Shown here: positions 35,961 to 47,955 of the stretch, one piece after another
Numbering within the stretch: the stretch's first letter is position 1
How the letters are laid out: each line of letters begins with the position of its first letter
Source: Pholis gunnellus
Lineage: Eukaryota; Chordata; Actinopteri; Perciformes; Pholidae
NCBI GenBank assembly: GCA_910591455.2
Contig: OU342804.1
Location: forward strand, 18,444,133 to 18,508,132
Direction of reading: 5' to 3'
DNA: 64,000 nt
Translations under genes and position numbers: made by a program
Notes under the pieces: generated by a model
The model's database searches: none
What the model was told of the DNA's origin: nothing
Seen by the model: the letters and a program-made list of their open reading frames with translations, nothing else

Positions 35961-36959
35961 AAAACCAAGCCAGCTGCCATTAGCTGTGTGTGTGTGTGTA
36001 CCTTAGACACATGAATCTGTCTTCAAAAGTCTCCACTGATACCAAAATTGTTTTCTTATATGGCTCTATCTTAAAAGACTGACAAATTGAGCTACGCCCC
36101 CACAAAGCACCAACAGTGCGAAACTTGGACCGTCTCTTTTTTTTACTTTTTCTTTCTTGTAAAAAATGTTTTTAACATCCCACAAAATTCCTGGCCTGCA
36201 AAATTAGTCTGGTCTTCAAAACAAACTGGTGTGTCTAAAACATGCAGAGGTCTGTGGAGGGACACGCAGAGAGGAAATGGCTATGATCTCTGTGATGATT
36301 TTGGTTGGACGCCGACACACATCGTGTGTGTGCTTAAAAGCATCGGTGAAACGCAAACCTTTTCAAAAACTACTTAGGAAAATAAACGCAGCTCCCACTC
36401 CAAATAAATGTCTGTTTGAAATGAAATGTTGGACCAACATTTTGGCTTTGGTCATAACCTAGAGAAAGAATGGAAAACATTTTTTAAATGGACTTTTCGT
36501 AGAAGTGGGGAGCTCGGGGGATTCTCACTTTGAGGGTGGTGTAGATCAAAGGTTGTGCACTGCCTGTTTGTTAGGGCAGACAACCAACAGCTACAGAAGT
36601 CTGGCAATAGCACCCTTTCTCAACAGGGTGCACCTGGAGAACACTGAGGCCAGTGTTTTGGCTAGAAAAGTCTGCAGATTTGCTTTCAACACCTTTGCTC
36701 CCCCTTTTCTGAGACTGAAAAACATCAGCGCAAAGTCAAACTACACACAACATCCATAGATCTATAGACACGGAATGAAATACAGACTGCAAATGTGTGC
36801 AACGATGGACACTGCACACACATATACACATATATATATATATATATATATATAGTGTGTGTGTGTGCACAAGCAGGGACAAAAAGAAACACACACACAC
36901 ACTTACTCTTCCTGATTTGTGTTAATTGCCATTTAGTTGGGGTAATCATTGCTCCTTTT
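35961..36959. other. Mixed stretch with AT/GT array, no gene
   Basis: Short GT run near 35986, compound AT-GT array at 36830-36867, and several short frames (36087-36377, 36229-36462, 36505-36759) without splice logic or family resemblance. Confidence 0.5.
36830..36867. repeat. Compound (AT)12-(GT)6 microsatellite
   Basis: Alternating AT for about 25 bp passing directly into GT. Purine-pyrimidine alternation continues through both. Confidence 0.95.
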
Positions 36960-37400
36960 CAACAGTCCTGTTGAAGTGAGGCCGTAGGGGTTAATAAGTA
37001 TTTCATTTAGCAATTATTATTCTATCAGCAGCTTTTCCTCTTCTGATTGGTGTTTATTGGCAATGTACTCAAGCTGGTGTAGCTACCGTGGGTGTTTTTA
37101 GTTACTCATTTCTGTTTTAATTGCCTGCCTCCACCTGTAGCGAAAGGAGTGGAGAGGTTTTCCCCTCTCACTGACGAACACAGTAGGCTTTGAGATGTCA
37201 GCCGCTCTCTTTAACGGGCCAATGACAGTTTCCTCCTGTCACAACTCTGACTTCCTGTACAAACATAACCTCATTAAAACTGCCACCCTGGTCTGTGGGC
37301 GGGCCTCCTGGTCCTCCCCTCCAATTAAGAGCAGTAAGGGCTGTCGCACTGACAACTCCCACTTTGAGTTAAAATCTGTGCGCTCTAGGGGCCAACCCCA
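36960..37400. promoter_or_regulatory. Candidate conserved non-coding element
   Basis: Contains TTAGCAATTATTATTC, CTGATTGGTG, GTTTTAATTGCC, GGGCCAATGACAG, CCTCATTAAAACTGCC and CTCCAATTAAGAGCAG in unique balanced sequence. Repeated homeodomain and CCAAT words. It ends against a GA-rich repeat. Confidence 0.35.
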
Positions 37401-37439
37401 TGTGTCAAAACATAATTATGATCTCACCCATACCTCTGT

Positions 37440-37556
37440 CCAAAAGAGAAGAGGGAGTGTGAGAGAGAACGAGTAAGAGAGGGTGAATGAGAGAAAGGAG
37501 AGGAGGTGGGGAGAGAGAGAGAGAGAGAAAGAGAGAGAAAGAGAGGGTTGGGGTCG
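37440..37556. repeat. GA-rich low-complexity tract
   Basis: GAGAGA arrays interspersed with GGAGG, strongly purine-biased on the + strand. The - strand Ser/Leu-rich open frames (37405-37713) are artefacts of it. Confidence 0.92.
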
Positions 37557-37855
37557 GCAAATGGATGCAGTGGAGGGAATAATGAACTGAGAGGGATAAT
37601 GAGAATATTTGACCATAGTACATTTTATCACCCCTCCCCCACACGCCCATGTCTTCAAAATAAACAGTAATATTTATTCTTTGTACATCTGGACAGGGCA
37701 AGGGTATGTTCATCCCCTTACTGTTGACACTGGTTCCTCCCAGCAGCCAGAGTTGAGTTCAAAGGTTGAGCAGTCACAGCCTGCTCGTGTAAAGGATTTC
37801 TGGGTATGACAGAGTGTGATACCACTTATTCACCCCGTTATCCTTTTACACTCAC

Positions 37856-39119
<1,264 letters not shown>

Positions 39120-39360
39120 ACATTAACTGAATAGAGATGTCAGTTACAGTGGCTACAGAGCCATTATGTGGCATTCCCCCTGGGGTGGGCAGTGTGCAGG
39201 AGATGGGGAGGGGGGCACTGGGATAAATGGGCCCAGTGTTTGTAATGGAGAGGAGTGTGGCTGCTGGCCAGGGATTTGAGTTAGCAGGCCTTGTCCTGGA
39301 GAGGAACACTTCACACTCTGCCAACTGGTGCAGGGAATGGCATGGGCAGACCTCTCTTTT
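39120..39360. promoter_or_regulatory. Weak candidate regulatory island
   Basis: Balanced unique block with CAGTTACAGTGGCTACAG, CCATTATGTGGCATTCC and GGGATAAATGGGCC. No frame on the + strand. The - strand frame is short and unrecognised. Confidence 0.22.
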
Positions 39361-39373
39361 ATCGCCTTATCCT

Positions 39374-39404
<31 letters not shown>

Positions 39405-39412
39405 GTGTGTGT
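39374..39412. repeat. (GT)n microsatellite
   Basis: About 19 GT units with one GC interruption. Confidence 0.96.
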
Positions 39413-39769
39413 TCTTTGTGGTGCAAGAGTGTGTGCATGTGCACTCGCGTGTTTAAGGGAGAGTGATTAAGGAGAGTCTTCTGAAGCACGCTACTCGGTC
39501 CTCCTCCTCTATGTAGGCTGACAAAGAAAGAACTGCTCTGGCCTGTTCACAGCATTTCCAGCTTGAGCTGCGGGGTAGCCATGGTGAACTTCTGTTGAAA
39601 TGCCACATAGTGGGAGCTGCTATATCTCTGTTGAGAAGGTCTTCATTGGGCTTTAAACAATCGATTTTTAACCATTTGTTTTCAGAAAGCAGATTTTACC
39701 TTTACACACACATGCACGCATGCAAACAACACAGGAACACAAACGCACATGCTCTAATTGCTGTAAGTG
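39413..39769. other. Spacer, nothing seen
   Basis: Degenerate GT and CA words and AT-rich sequence. No gene, repeat family or motif cluster. Confidence 0.5.
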
Positions 39770-39905
39770 AGTGAGAGCTTGGAGCGGGTGGACAGGTCTG
39801 GCTGAGTGGACGGTTTCACGCGTTCATGCACTGCTGCTCCAGCGGCATAATGAGGTGTGACGCATCAGACTAAGTGGCTAATGGGGTGTGAAGTCATTAG
39901 AACAC
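39770..39905. promoter_or_regulatory. Candidate element with paired T-box half-sites
   Basis: AGGTGTGA at 39853-39860 and GGGTGTGA at about 39884-39891 lie in direct orientation 31 bp apart, with GGCATAATGAGG and GGCTAATGGGG beside them. AGGTGTGA is the T-box half-site; use by a TBX factor is inference. Confidence 0.28.
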
Positions 39906-41219
39906 TGCCTGTATCCCTCTAGCCCTCCCTGTCTGTAACTTCATCTATCCCTGCAACTCTATCTCATTTGTTTTCAGTATCACCACATTCCCCTTCCATC
40001 TATTCCGTTTGTGCTTTTTGCAATCTCTTTTCTTTTTTCCATGTCATGCCGTGACAATCAGTTTTTTTCTCTCATTTCGTCGCTGGCTATGCCACTGTAT
40101 GCTTCAGAATCTTGACTTGTCTAACTTGCATGTTACCTAACCTTTCTTTCGATGTTTTCCCGACCAGCTTCCACCTGCTAAGATTGCACACAGTAAACGA
40201 TCTACAAGGAAGCCAAATGCGCCGTTTTTTTTGTTCTGCAAATACACGATAGGGATTAACTCTAAAAAATCTATGAACGTTTGAACATGCATGAGCAAAT
40301 GGGGGGGGAGAAACGACCATCTGTTCCCTGGGATCAGACGTAGTTGTAAACAGCTTTAAGAATAGAGAACAGACTGAAGACAGTGAAACTTAATATCTTT
40401 GTCCTGCTGTCATTTTTGGATTTTGGCTGCTTTGAATCCTCGCTACACTCTTACCCACTAGGGCACAGATGTAGTCATCACTATGCGCCCTTTGACCTTC
40501 TGCAGCAAACCAGGAGGAGAAAAACGTCATGAAACACATGGCCTGCTATTGTAAAAAAAAGCTAGTTCGCTGTGTTTTCATCAATACGCCTAAATGCTCG
40601 GCTTGCAGTTTGAAAACATTTTAGATTAAGCTCATCACTGGTGTAACGTAAACCACTTCTGCGTAATAACATCTCTCTGTCGGGTTGATCTTGTTGTTGC
40701 GAGTACAAAATTAAATGTGCAGATTTTGCAACCTGCAAATGCAATTGTACAAGTTCATTTTGCAACCAAAGAACTCAGCCTGTCACTGTTAAGTGTGCCT
40801 GTGTGTGAGAGCGCACACCTGCAGCTGTTGTACCAGCCCTCTGTGTAATTTCATTAACCTTTATACAGAACAGTGCATGTACAGATCCTCCCCAGCAGAT
40901 TATAGGCAGTGAGTCCTCCCACACATCTACTAAAAGTTACAGCTGTACCGTGTTAAAGTTTAAGGTGGTAAAACATTCTTGTTTTCCTAAACGTTTGGTG
41001 ATAACCTTCATTGCTTTAGTGGTTTGCACTCAGTGTTGGCACTTGCCCAGCATAAATAGCAATACTCAGTGACTGCAACTGCTAAACAATAGCCGAACCA
41101 GGAAGAGTTATCAGTAAAAATGAGGTGCATCCTGATAGAGAAGTGCCAGTCTTACTTACTTTACTTGAAATGTGGCATTTGCTTGTTGTCAAATTGAGTC
41201 TAAATTCTATTTGAATAAA
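39906..41219. other. AT-rich to mixed stretch, no gene beyond one candidate exon
   Basis: CT-rich at 39905-40080. It contains the small - strand exon candidate at 40455-40499 and a short GC-balanced block near 40860-40920. Nothing else supported. Confidence 0.45.
40455..40499 (-). other. Candidate - strand 45-nt exon
   Basis: On the - strand a pyrimidine-rich tract ends GGTTTGCTGCAG and the 45-nt segment ends at a GTAAGA donor (plus 40449-40454). Only one frame is open, reading GQRAHSDDYICALV. It starts with two bases completing a codon and leaves one base at the end, so it is symmetric (phase 1-1) and would join in frame to the candidate at 27101-27198. Splice sites are good; the segment is too short to judge coding potential. 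Confidence 0.17.
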
Positions 41220-41293
41220 ATCCCCCACTGTGCAAGTTGTATTTACATTACATTTCCTGTGGGACAAATAAAGCATTATCTTATCTTATCTTA
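41220..41293 (+). mobile_element. LINE-like 3' tail with (ATCTT)n end
   Basis: CCTGTGGGACAAATAAAG followed by (ATCTT)3-4 matches the 3' terminus shared by several fish non-LTR retrotransposons and their SINE partners, which end in short tandem repeats. The 5' extent is not visible; AT-rich sequence to about 41130 may belong to it. Orientation is by the tail. Confidence 0.55.
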
Positions 41294-41929
41294 ATATGAA
41301 TCAAATATAAATGTGTTTCTGTTATGAACTATAGAACAAGTCTGAAAAATGTCAGCATACAAAAAGTTCCAAGAGTAGAAATGGTAGTAAGTATATGCTT
41401 TAACTGTGTTAAGTTTAAGAGAGGTTCCCTGGGAAAATGTCCCCCCTGCAAGCGGTCATTGGCCCCATTAAGTTTGAAAACCATGGTTCAGACCATCAAA
41501 CATGATTTAAAGCTGAGTCACTAATGTATAGAAATAACGGTCAAATGAGAAAAATGGTTGTAGACATTTTACTCCATCAACGCTTACTCTCCATCTCTCA
41601 TATCTCTGTTTTTCACTGGCAAGCATTTTGTGGAAGAGGTAGGTCTTTTAGCAAGTAAATAAGGGGGGATGACAAATAAACAAAAATGCAGAGACTTTGT
41701 GGGCTGTTTTAGCTCTAGAAAACTAAAAAGCTTTTTTATGTGTGTGTGTGTGTGTGTTTTGTGTATGTCCACACACATGCAAGTCCGATGCGAGGAGAGA
41801 GAGAGAGAGAAGTCTTAGAACGCGGTGAAACATCATATTCCCTCGACAAAGGCAGACACTGTCCCCAGGCACTGATCCAGGTTAACTTTCACTTTATATC
41901 ATATAACAGTGAGGTCAGGGGCTTTGATG
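41294..41929. other. Mixed stretch, no gene
   Basis: A block near 41430-41500 (CCCTGGGAAAATGTCCCCCC ... TTTGAAAACCATGGTTCAGACC) has the feel of a dispersed fish repeat but I cannot name it. (GT)9 at 41739-41757 and GA tract at 41792-41811. Confidence 0.45.
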
Positions 41930-42110
41930 GGAGAATCTGATTCCACACCAGCCCATGGTGATAGCCCTTCCCATGGAGCATGTCTCCTCCCACCAGGGAG
42001 AAGGAGATAACACTGGCAGGCCGGGAGCTCTCATAGACTGGAGGAATCAACAGTTTAATGCTCCAGACTTCTCAGAACTCCCATCAGACCTCATCAGCAT
42101 CCCACAGTTT
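41930..42110. promoter_or_regulatory. Weak candidate regulatory island
   Basis: GC-balanced unique block with CCCATGGTGATAGCCC, CCCATGGAGCATG, GAGATAACACTGG (GATA-like) and GGAATCAACAGTTTAATGC. The open frame through it (41955-42281) runs on into AT-rich sequence and is not family-like. Confidence 0.25.
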
Positions 42111-43429
42111 GTCTCTTTAAAAAGGATCATACCAGTGGTTTTGCACATCTTAGCCAACGAACTACATTCACATACACTTTATATCACAGAAAGTCATTTT
42201 GTAAATCTGAAGGTATTTTCTTTACCATTCCAGGTGTCGATCGGTTGTCATTTATTCCTTTACTATATGGAACTTAATTGACAGGCTTTTTAAAAGTTGT
42301 GTGTTGCATTTCAGGAAACATTAGGTCTGCTTTTGTTTTTGTCAAAGTTATCAATGCCAGGTCTGAACAGGGCCAGTATCAGTTCAGTGTGCCAACATTG
42401 TACTCATGCTTTTGTACTTGGATACGTGTGCGCTTCTTTTTCAGTCTTCTTATACCTTTGTGGATAGCTTCTTTTATTTTTTTTACCTATCTGCGGCCTT
42501 ATGTTCTTCTTTCATGATATGCATATATATCTTGGTAGCACGGGATTTCACCACTGAGATAATCACAGGTGGAACACATCTATACATGATCACAACAGGA
42601 AACACGTATCACATCATCTGAAACTGAATTACAAAAACAAATGCTTTTCAAAAAACTGCCATCGTTTACTAGATCTATAGATGCATTTGGCTCTCTTGCT
42701 CAGAACAAACACTGTTGTTTAAAAAGATTTTGAGCTTTGCCTCTACGCATTATTCTTGCTCAGTGATTATATCAACCATCTATTTTTCAACAGCACAGCT
42801 GTGGTATTCCTGTGAGCCAGCCAAGTTGGGGTACATATTTGTCTAAAAATGATTCACTTACATAAGCACAAAACTGCATTTCCTTACAAAATAAACAAAA
42901 CCAATTACATTTCCAGTCCAGTGCACTGCCTACTACCAAGGGCACAAGACATGTCCTTTGGCAATGCACAAAATGTTTTACAGGAGAAAAAAAATCCCCT
43001 ATGTTGCTTGTATGTCCTTGGACATTTGAATCCAGGTTCACAAAAAGAGAGAAGCATCTGGCAGTGGTGTTGCCATTGTTCCAATGACAATAAACATAAA
43101 CCTGACCATATCAACTCTATGACAGGACCTAGATGCATTTCTAATAGTTGGCTAGAAAAATAAAAAATAAACTGGGCATTGTTATAAAATCCAACACAAT
43201 AGTCTTGTAATAAATACATACTTTTGTGCTTTTTGCATGTTTCTAATATTGTGCTCTGTCACATATGCAAATAAGGTGCAAACTTTTATAAAAATCTCAG
43301 TATAATAAATCCTTACAACACTACCTAAGAGTATTGCCTCAAACCCTATTGAGTCCATTAGGGCTTGGACCCACTAAAAGGTTTCTACAGGAAAAAAACA
43401 AATACAAATTATGGATAAAACACACCGAC
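42111..43429. other. AT-rich stretch, no gene
   Basis: Open frames on both strands at 42787-43219 overlap each other and show no recognised domain. Several AATAAA words near 43160-43215 are expected by chance in such sequence. Confidence 0.5.
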
Positions 43430-43620
43430 AACTAACACCAGGGTTAATTGATATGGAGGCTAACTAGCCATGGTTGGAATGCATGCACTCAGTTTGCCTG
43501 CCAGGCACTTGTCTGGGAAAAAACTAAATCACCGTTTTATTTTTTAGATGAATTGTCAAACGGGACACACTTTCTGTAAGCCTGTCCACATTGCATGCCA
43601 AATCAGATCTCTGGACCAGA
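43430..43620. promoter_or_regulatory. Candidate conserved non-coding element
   Basis: Contains GTTAATTGATATGG, GGCTAACTAGCCATGG, GGAATGCATGCAC, TGCCTGCCAGGCAC (NFI-like palindrome) and GATGAATTGTC. Unique and GC-balanced relative to its flanks. Confidence 0.3.
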
Positions 43621-43899
43621 ATGAAAGGTAATGTTTTGGATTTCAGGTTTTAACGCACAGCACAATTCTTTCCAATTTACAGTGTAACTTTATTCCACAA
43701 TGGTGCACCAGTACTGTGCTTACCAAAACATAAATGTAAGTACAAGGGAAAAACATGTCAAGCTAGAGAATAAAGGTTTTCAATCTGGGAACTAACTGTT
43801 GGTATTTTCTTTAACTGGCAGCCAACCAATAGCACCACATTCTAAATTGATACTAACAATGGAGTCTGACTCAGTACTACACATTATTACACAGAAGTC
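43621..43899. other. AT-rich spacer, nothing seen
   Basis: No open frame, repeat or motif cluster that can be supported. Confidence 0.5.
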
Positions 43900-44340
43900 T
43901 GACAAATCAACATGGGCTGGGTGCTACATGCTGAACTCATTTAATTTTCAGCACTCTCAAGAGAAATCCATGTGTAATTAGATCAATACTTACATTTGAT
44001 TATTTATCTCTTAATATGAAAAGATTAGAGGTCTCCCCAAAAGGATTAAATGTTCATTTGAGGACCACTGGCGTGTGGCCATTACTCTTGAAAGGATTAA
44101 GTAAACTAATTAAGCAGAATTTGCATCTGGAGCTAATTAGGTGGAACATTCAGAGAATTGGAGGGATTCAGAAGGTCAGGGTTTTGTTTTATCCTTTTTC
44201 ACCATTCACATGAAGTAGAAGTGTCTAATGCGTAAATCGTGTCCAACATAGTCTGAAAGATGGGCTTATGAGGTCAGATGACAAATCAAATGAAATTAAA
44301 GGATCATGGCTGGAACACAAAAATGTCAAACAGAGCATAT
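43900..44340. promoter_or_regulatory. Candidate conserved non-coding element (TAAT-rich)
   Basis: Contains ACTCATTTAATTTTCAGC, GTGTAATTAGATC, GGATTAAATG, AAAGGATTAAG, AAACTAATTAAGCAG, GGAGCTAATTAGG and CAAATGAAATTAAAGG. At least six TAAT cores occur in 300 bp of unique sequence. This is strong homeodomain-enhancer grammar, untested for conservation. Confidence 0.42.
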
Positions 44341-44749
44341 GGAAACCCTTGAGGATGAGTTGGTGAGAGAAGTAGTCTTCGTTAATAGAAAGACTCTGAT
44401 TAGTTGGTAAAAAGCACAGTGCTAATAACAGTTATATTGGCCTTAGTCCCTGTTAGAAGTGTCTGGTCATCTGTGAACAGCCACTGCTGTGAAGCAGGTG
44501 TGTAGCCATATGCACATGGCTGCAAAAGGGTGGCCTGGGACGGATAAAGACAGGAAACTGGGGCCTCATTAAACTGGTGCTAAACCAGGTAAGCAGCAGT
44601 GCTCAAAAGGCAACACCATCAGAGGGCAATTTCAAGCAAACATATTAAAGAATACCTGAGCAATGCAATACAAACAAATAATATGGATCTGACCACAATT
44701 TTGACAAAGAACTTCACATATATCAAACTACACACTTCAACGTCTCACT
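44341..44749. other. Mixed spacer, no gene
   Basis: A 105-codon + strand frame (44599-44916) begins here. It is Thr/Ser/His-rich, has no recognised domain or splice context and runs into the next regulatory candidate. Confidence 0.45.
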
Positions 44750-45345
44750 CTGTATTTTTTGCCACACATTCCTATAGCTCTAAGTACCAACAGATAGCAT
44801 TAATGGCGAATGACTCGCTCTGGCAGTTCCATTATACCAATGGTTCCCCTTTCTATTACGTGTCATTCTGCGATATTCATGGTCATAACAGGCGGAGTGA
44901 AATTCACTTGCCATAACTGTCTTACTGTAGTCCATATGTCAGAGGGAAGCTCTATGGCCTAGCCGAGGGGTCAATCTCTCAACCTTAATGGCCCTCTTTG
45001 GGTCATGTGACTGCCAAGTGCTCTGGAACACTCGTTACAGCAGATAGGAGCAGGAAATGATTATCGGGAGGTCAATTTATGCAAGGGAGAGGCAGAATGA
45101 CAAAGTGAGGGGTCAGAGCTCGCCCATATCTCTACGCATTAAAGATTGACGTGCAGAATCTGAGAAGGCCCCCACGTTACCTCACTCCTCACCACCCGCA
45201 CGCACTTCTCCATTTAAATATCAGACAGACGATGAAAGTGCTGCCATTAAAATGTCCGACGAGCGCTTCAGGAATGAAATGGGGGAGATAAAAGAATCCC
45301 CCTGGGTAATCAATGAGGCTATGAATTAGCTGTGAGTTTTAGAAT
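44750..45345. promoter_or_regulatory. Large candidate conserved non-coding element
   Basis: Contains GCATTAATGGCG, TCATGGTCATAACAGG, CCTTAATGGCC, GGGTCATGTGAC, GGAAATGATTATCGGG, GGTCAATTTATGCAAG, GCATTAAAGATTGACG, CCATTTAAATATC and GGGTAATCAATGAGG. Nearly 600 bp of unique balanced sequence with repeated POU/homeodomain and CATTAA words, ending at a G16 run. Confidence 0.4.
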
Positions 45346-45361
45346 GGGGGGGGGGGGGGGG
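45346..45361. repeat. G16 homopolymer
   Basis: Sixteen uninterrupted G on the + strand at the edge of a regulatory candidate. It is able in principle to form a G-quadruplex and is prone to sequencing error. Confidence 0.95.
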
Positions 45362-46654
45362 TAAAGATCTGGTGCATGTTTAACTCATTTGTTGGCCATA
45401 CCTTCTCAAAACATCAGTCCAGAGAGGTTGCTACAAGTAACTTTATGCTCTCCAACCTATGGTTAAAGCAAAAGGCATTGGCGCTTGACGGCACTTAAGG
45501 CAAGGAGGATGCACATAAAGGCCATTTACTCTCTTCTATGTACATATCCCGGGTGTTTATGCACAGATTATCATGCTCGCTCTTTCTTTTGCTAAATGTT
45601 AGGCTAACTCGGTTTGTTCCTCTGTAGATTCTGTTCACAGGATAATGGCCTCCATTGGATGATGGAGCTGTCATCAATCCAACATCGACTTGCTCTAGGT
45701 TGGTATAAAACAAACTAACCTTCCACTGCGGCACTTAAGGCTGCATTGACTGGTGTCCACCAAGATGGTCAGGAAGGCAGGACACCAAACAGTATTTGAA
45801 ACATGCAAATGATCTACTGAAAACTCAGAACAATAAAGCGTGAGGAGATTCATAGCTCTACACCACAGAAGTAAATAATGATATTATTTTGGCTTGCAAT
45901 GAAACCTGAGACTAAGATCAGTCTATACACACTAAACACATTTAGTGGTATCATGTTAGTTTAGCTGTCTGGAATAAGTGTACATGTGTATTATTTATAT
46001 AACTATCAAGGTTCAGTGTAGCTCCTTTGGAGATCCTCTGTCACAGCCTGGGCTTTGAAACATTCTTCTGTGTATGGGCATGTTCAGCTTCTTTGTGATT
46101 TTTTCTCGGTCAGTACCTTGAGGAGACTTCACAGCTTTGGGGAATTCCTTGCAACTAGAGTCAATTTGACTGACTTTATTTCCAAATACATCATTTTCTC
46201 CTTCTTTCATGTTGGTGATTATTTTTCTGGAATCACCAACATGGAAGTTGTGTTGGGATCTCCTATCGCAAAATTATTCTAGGCAGGGGCTTAGACAATA
46301 AGCTATTTGAAGACACTTAGGAAGAGCTCCATAGCCAAGAAAAGGGGATACAGGGCTTGCTTCTGGAGGCAGCCTTGAGAGCTAAATATGGGTAAAAGCC
46401 TGGTGTCTTGGCTTGACGAGCACCAGCTCATGCAAATGTAGGCAGTGGTGGCAGACCCCGTTTTAAAAGAAGAGAATGGAAAGATGTGTTGTGATTTACC
46501 ACTGCTCATCCTCTCTAGAAAGCGTAGGATAGGGTGCTGGAAAGGTGACTATGAGTGATTGTGAAATCACAGGGTCAAGAACAGCAGAGGTTGGTCTTGG
46601 GGCACCAGATCTTCACCCTTACTCTTTGAATACAGGAGGGGTCATACAATGTTG
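45362..46654. other. Mixed stretch, no gene supported
   Basis: Includes the hairpin at 46208-46243 and open frames on both strands at 46013-46282 without a family match. The repeat-like feel from 46000 onward suggests the LINE fragment downstream may extend 5' beyond what I can recognise. Confidence 0.4.
46208..46243. repeat. Perfect 13-bp inverted repeat (hairpin)
   Basis: CATGTTGGTGATT at 46208-46220 and its exact reverse complement at 46231-46243 are separated by 10 bp. A transcript of either strand would form a stable stem-loop. No T-run follows it. It could be the end of an unknown transposon or a structured RNA element. Confidence 0.85.
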
Positions 46655-47215
46655 CCTATCCAGTCAACCTGTGTTTATGGATTTGGTGGAAGACTTACTG
46701 TGTCCCTTGGTGTGTCCTATGGGATATGATGCTGAGGCTTGAATCCACATCCTCAACAATAATTCAAACTTGCTTTCAGTGTGTCTGGGTGAATCAAAAG
46801 TTGTGCTTTGTTCAGATTTGTTGTTTATAAGGATGTCAGGTTTAAGCAAGGGAATGTCCAGTTTGGTGGCTTGCATCTCAGCTTGTTACTGATGATGTAG
46901 TCTTGGTGACTTCATCAGACATTTCACTCTACATCGTAGCTCTGTGTAAAGTTGTTCGGATGATCGTCAGCACTTCTAATCTGAGGACATACTCTCTGCT
47001 AAAAAACAGTTATTCCCCTCTCTGGTTTGGAGTGAGTTGCTGCTAAAAGGTGTTAGGATCTTGGGGTCTTGAGTGTAGGTTTTGTGTTGTCACTAAACAA
47101 CTTAGACTGCAGATATGAGAGGCCAAATGTTTTTTCTATAACCGGGCTCACTCCTAGAGAAGCTCAACTAGAGGAACTCAAAAGGACTTCCTGGTTTCTT
47201 CAAACCAGGCAATTT
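46655..47215 (+). mobile_element. Decayed non-LTR retrotransposon, reverse transcriptase fragment
   Basis: The order of recognisable pieces follows fish LINE reverse transcriptase. First comes TTTATGGATTTGG..GAAGAC..TGTCCCTTGG (FMDLEKA.DRVP-type) near 46674. Then GTCCAGTTTGGTGGC and GTTACTGATGATGTAGTC at 46885-46902, read as VTDDVV in place of the usual FADDVV catalytic box. Then CAGCACTTCTAATCTGAGG near 46967, GGAGTGAGTTGCTGC near 47028, TTGGGGTCTTG near 47061, and CCGGGCTCACTCCTAGAGA near 47143. Frameshifts and stops break every frame, so it is a dead, 5'- and 3'-truncated copy. The clade is not assigned. Confidence 0.72.
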
Positions 47216-47734
47216 AGGCAGAATGTATGTACTGTATATAGCCTATAGCCTGTATAGAGCCTCAGCTTGCGGTATAATAACACATGCTTTTTGGGAGGTT
47301 GTACAAGGCTAATTAAGGAATGCTACTGAGTTTTTCAGTCAGTAGAAAAGTGCATGGTTAGAATATGAATTTCTCTATTGTGAAGGTTGAAGGGAGGAGA
47401 CAGATGAGCATACAGCAGAATTGGTCACATTGAAGTTTTTTTAGTGAGGCCTTATCATGTCTTACACCATCTTTCTGTTGTAATGCATAGAGAAAGCCAT
47501 ACTACCATCAGATAAAACTGGCTGCAAGGCAATTTAAACCAGACGTGATATCATTCAGCTGCCTAAGAATGTACACATTGTGTGCCCTGAGCAATAGTTC
47601 CTTCATGAACATTTTGCATAGGGAACTTGTCTGGCTTAGTTGTATCAGAGGTACAAGAGACAACAAAATATCGTCCTGCCGTTTACCATAACATGAGATT
47701 AATATTTGACTGACAGGAAACATATGGCATGGTC
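47216..47734. other. Spacer after the LINE fragment, no gene
   Basis: AT-rich. A short - strand frame at 47508-47723 is not family-like. Part of it may be further decayed retrotransposon. Confidence 0.45.
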
Positions 47735-47955
47735 ATTGTAATGAGATGTTCCATAGCCTCAGTTGGTTGTGTTGTCTATGAATTGTTATTCAACACAGTC
47801 CTGTGAATCCCCTTTAAGGGCTACGAGAAGTTGCAGCGATCTCAACAACTATAAATAGAGATATAATTTAACTAACCAAAGGGAGGGAAAATGAATGCTG
47901 TTCCTTGTAGTAATTGGCACAGATGCATGATAACCACCCAGTGGAAAAAATAGGT
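47735..47955. promoter_or_regulatory. Candidate conserved non-coding element
   Basis: Contains GGTCATTGTAATGAG, ATGAATTGTTATTCAAC, CCCCTTTAAGGGC (palindromic), CTATAAATAGAG and GTAGTAATTGGC. Unique sequence, no frame. Confidence 0.3.

Noticed and set aside
37405..37713. Ser/Leu-rich - strand frames
   Set aside because: Translation of the GA-rich tract at 37440-37556.
46013..46282. Possible transposase helix-turn-helix on the - strand
   Set aside because: A stretch with a KITKKLNMP-like run faintly recalls Tc1 N-termini, but nucleotides do not match the Tc1 elements I know and no DDE region follows.
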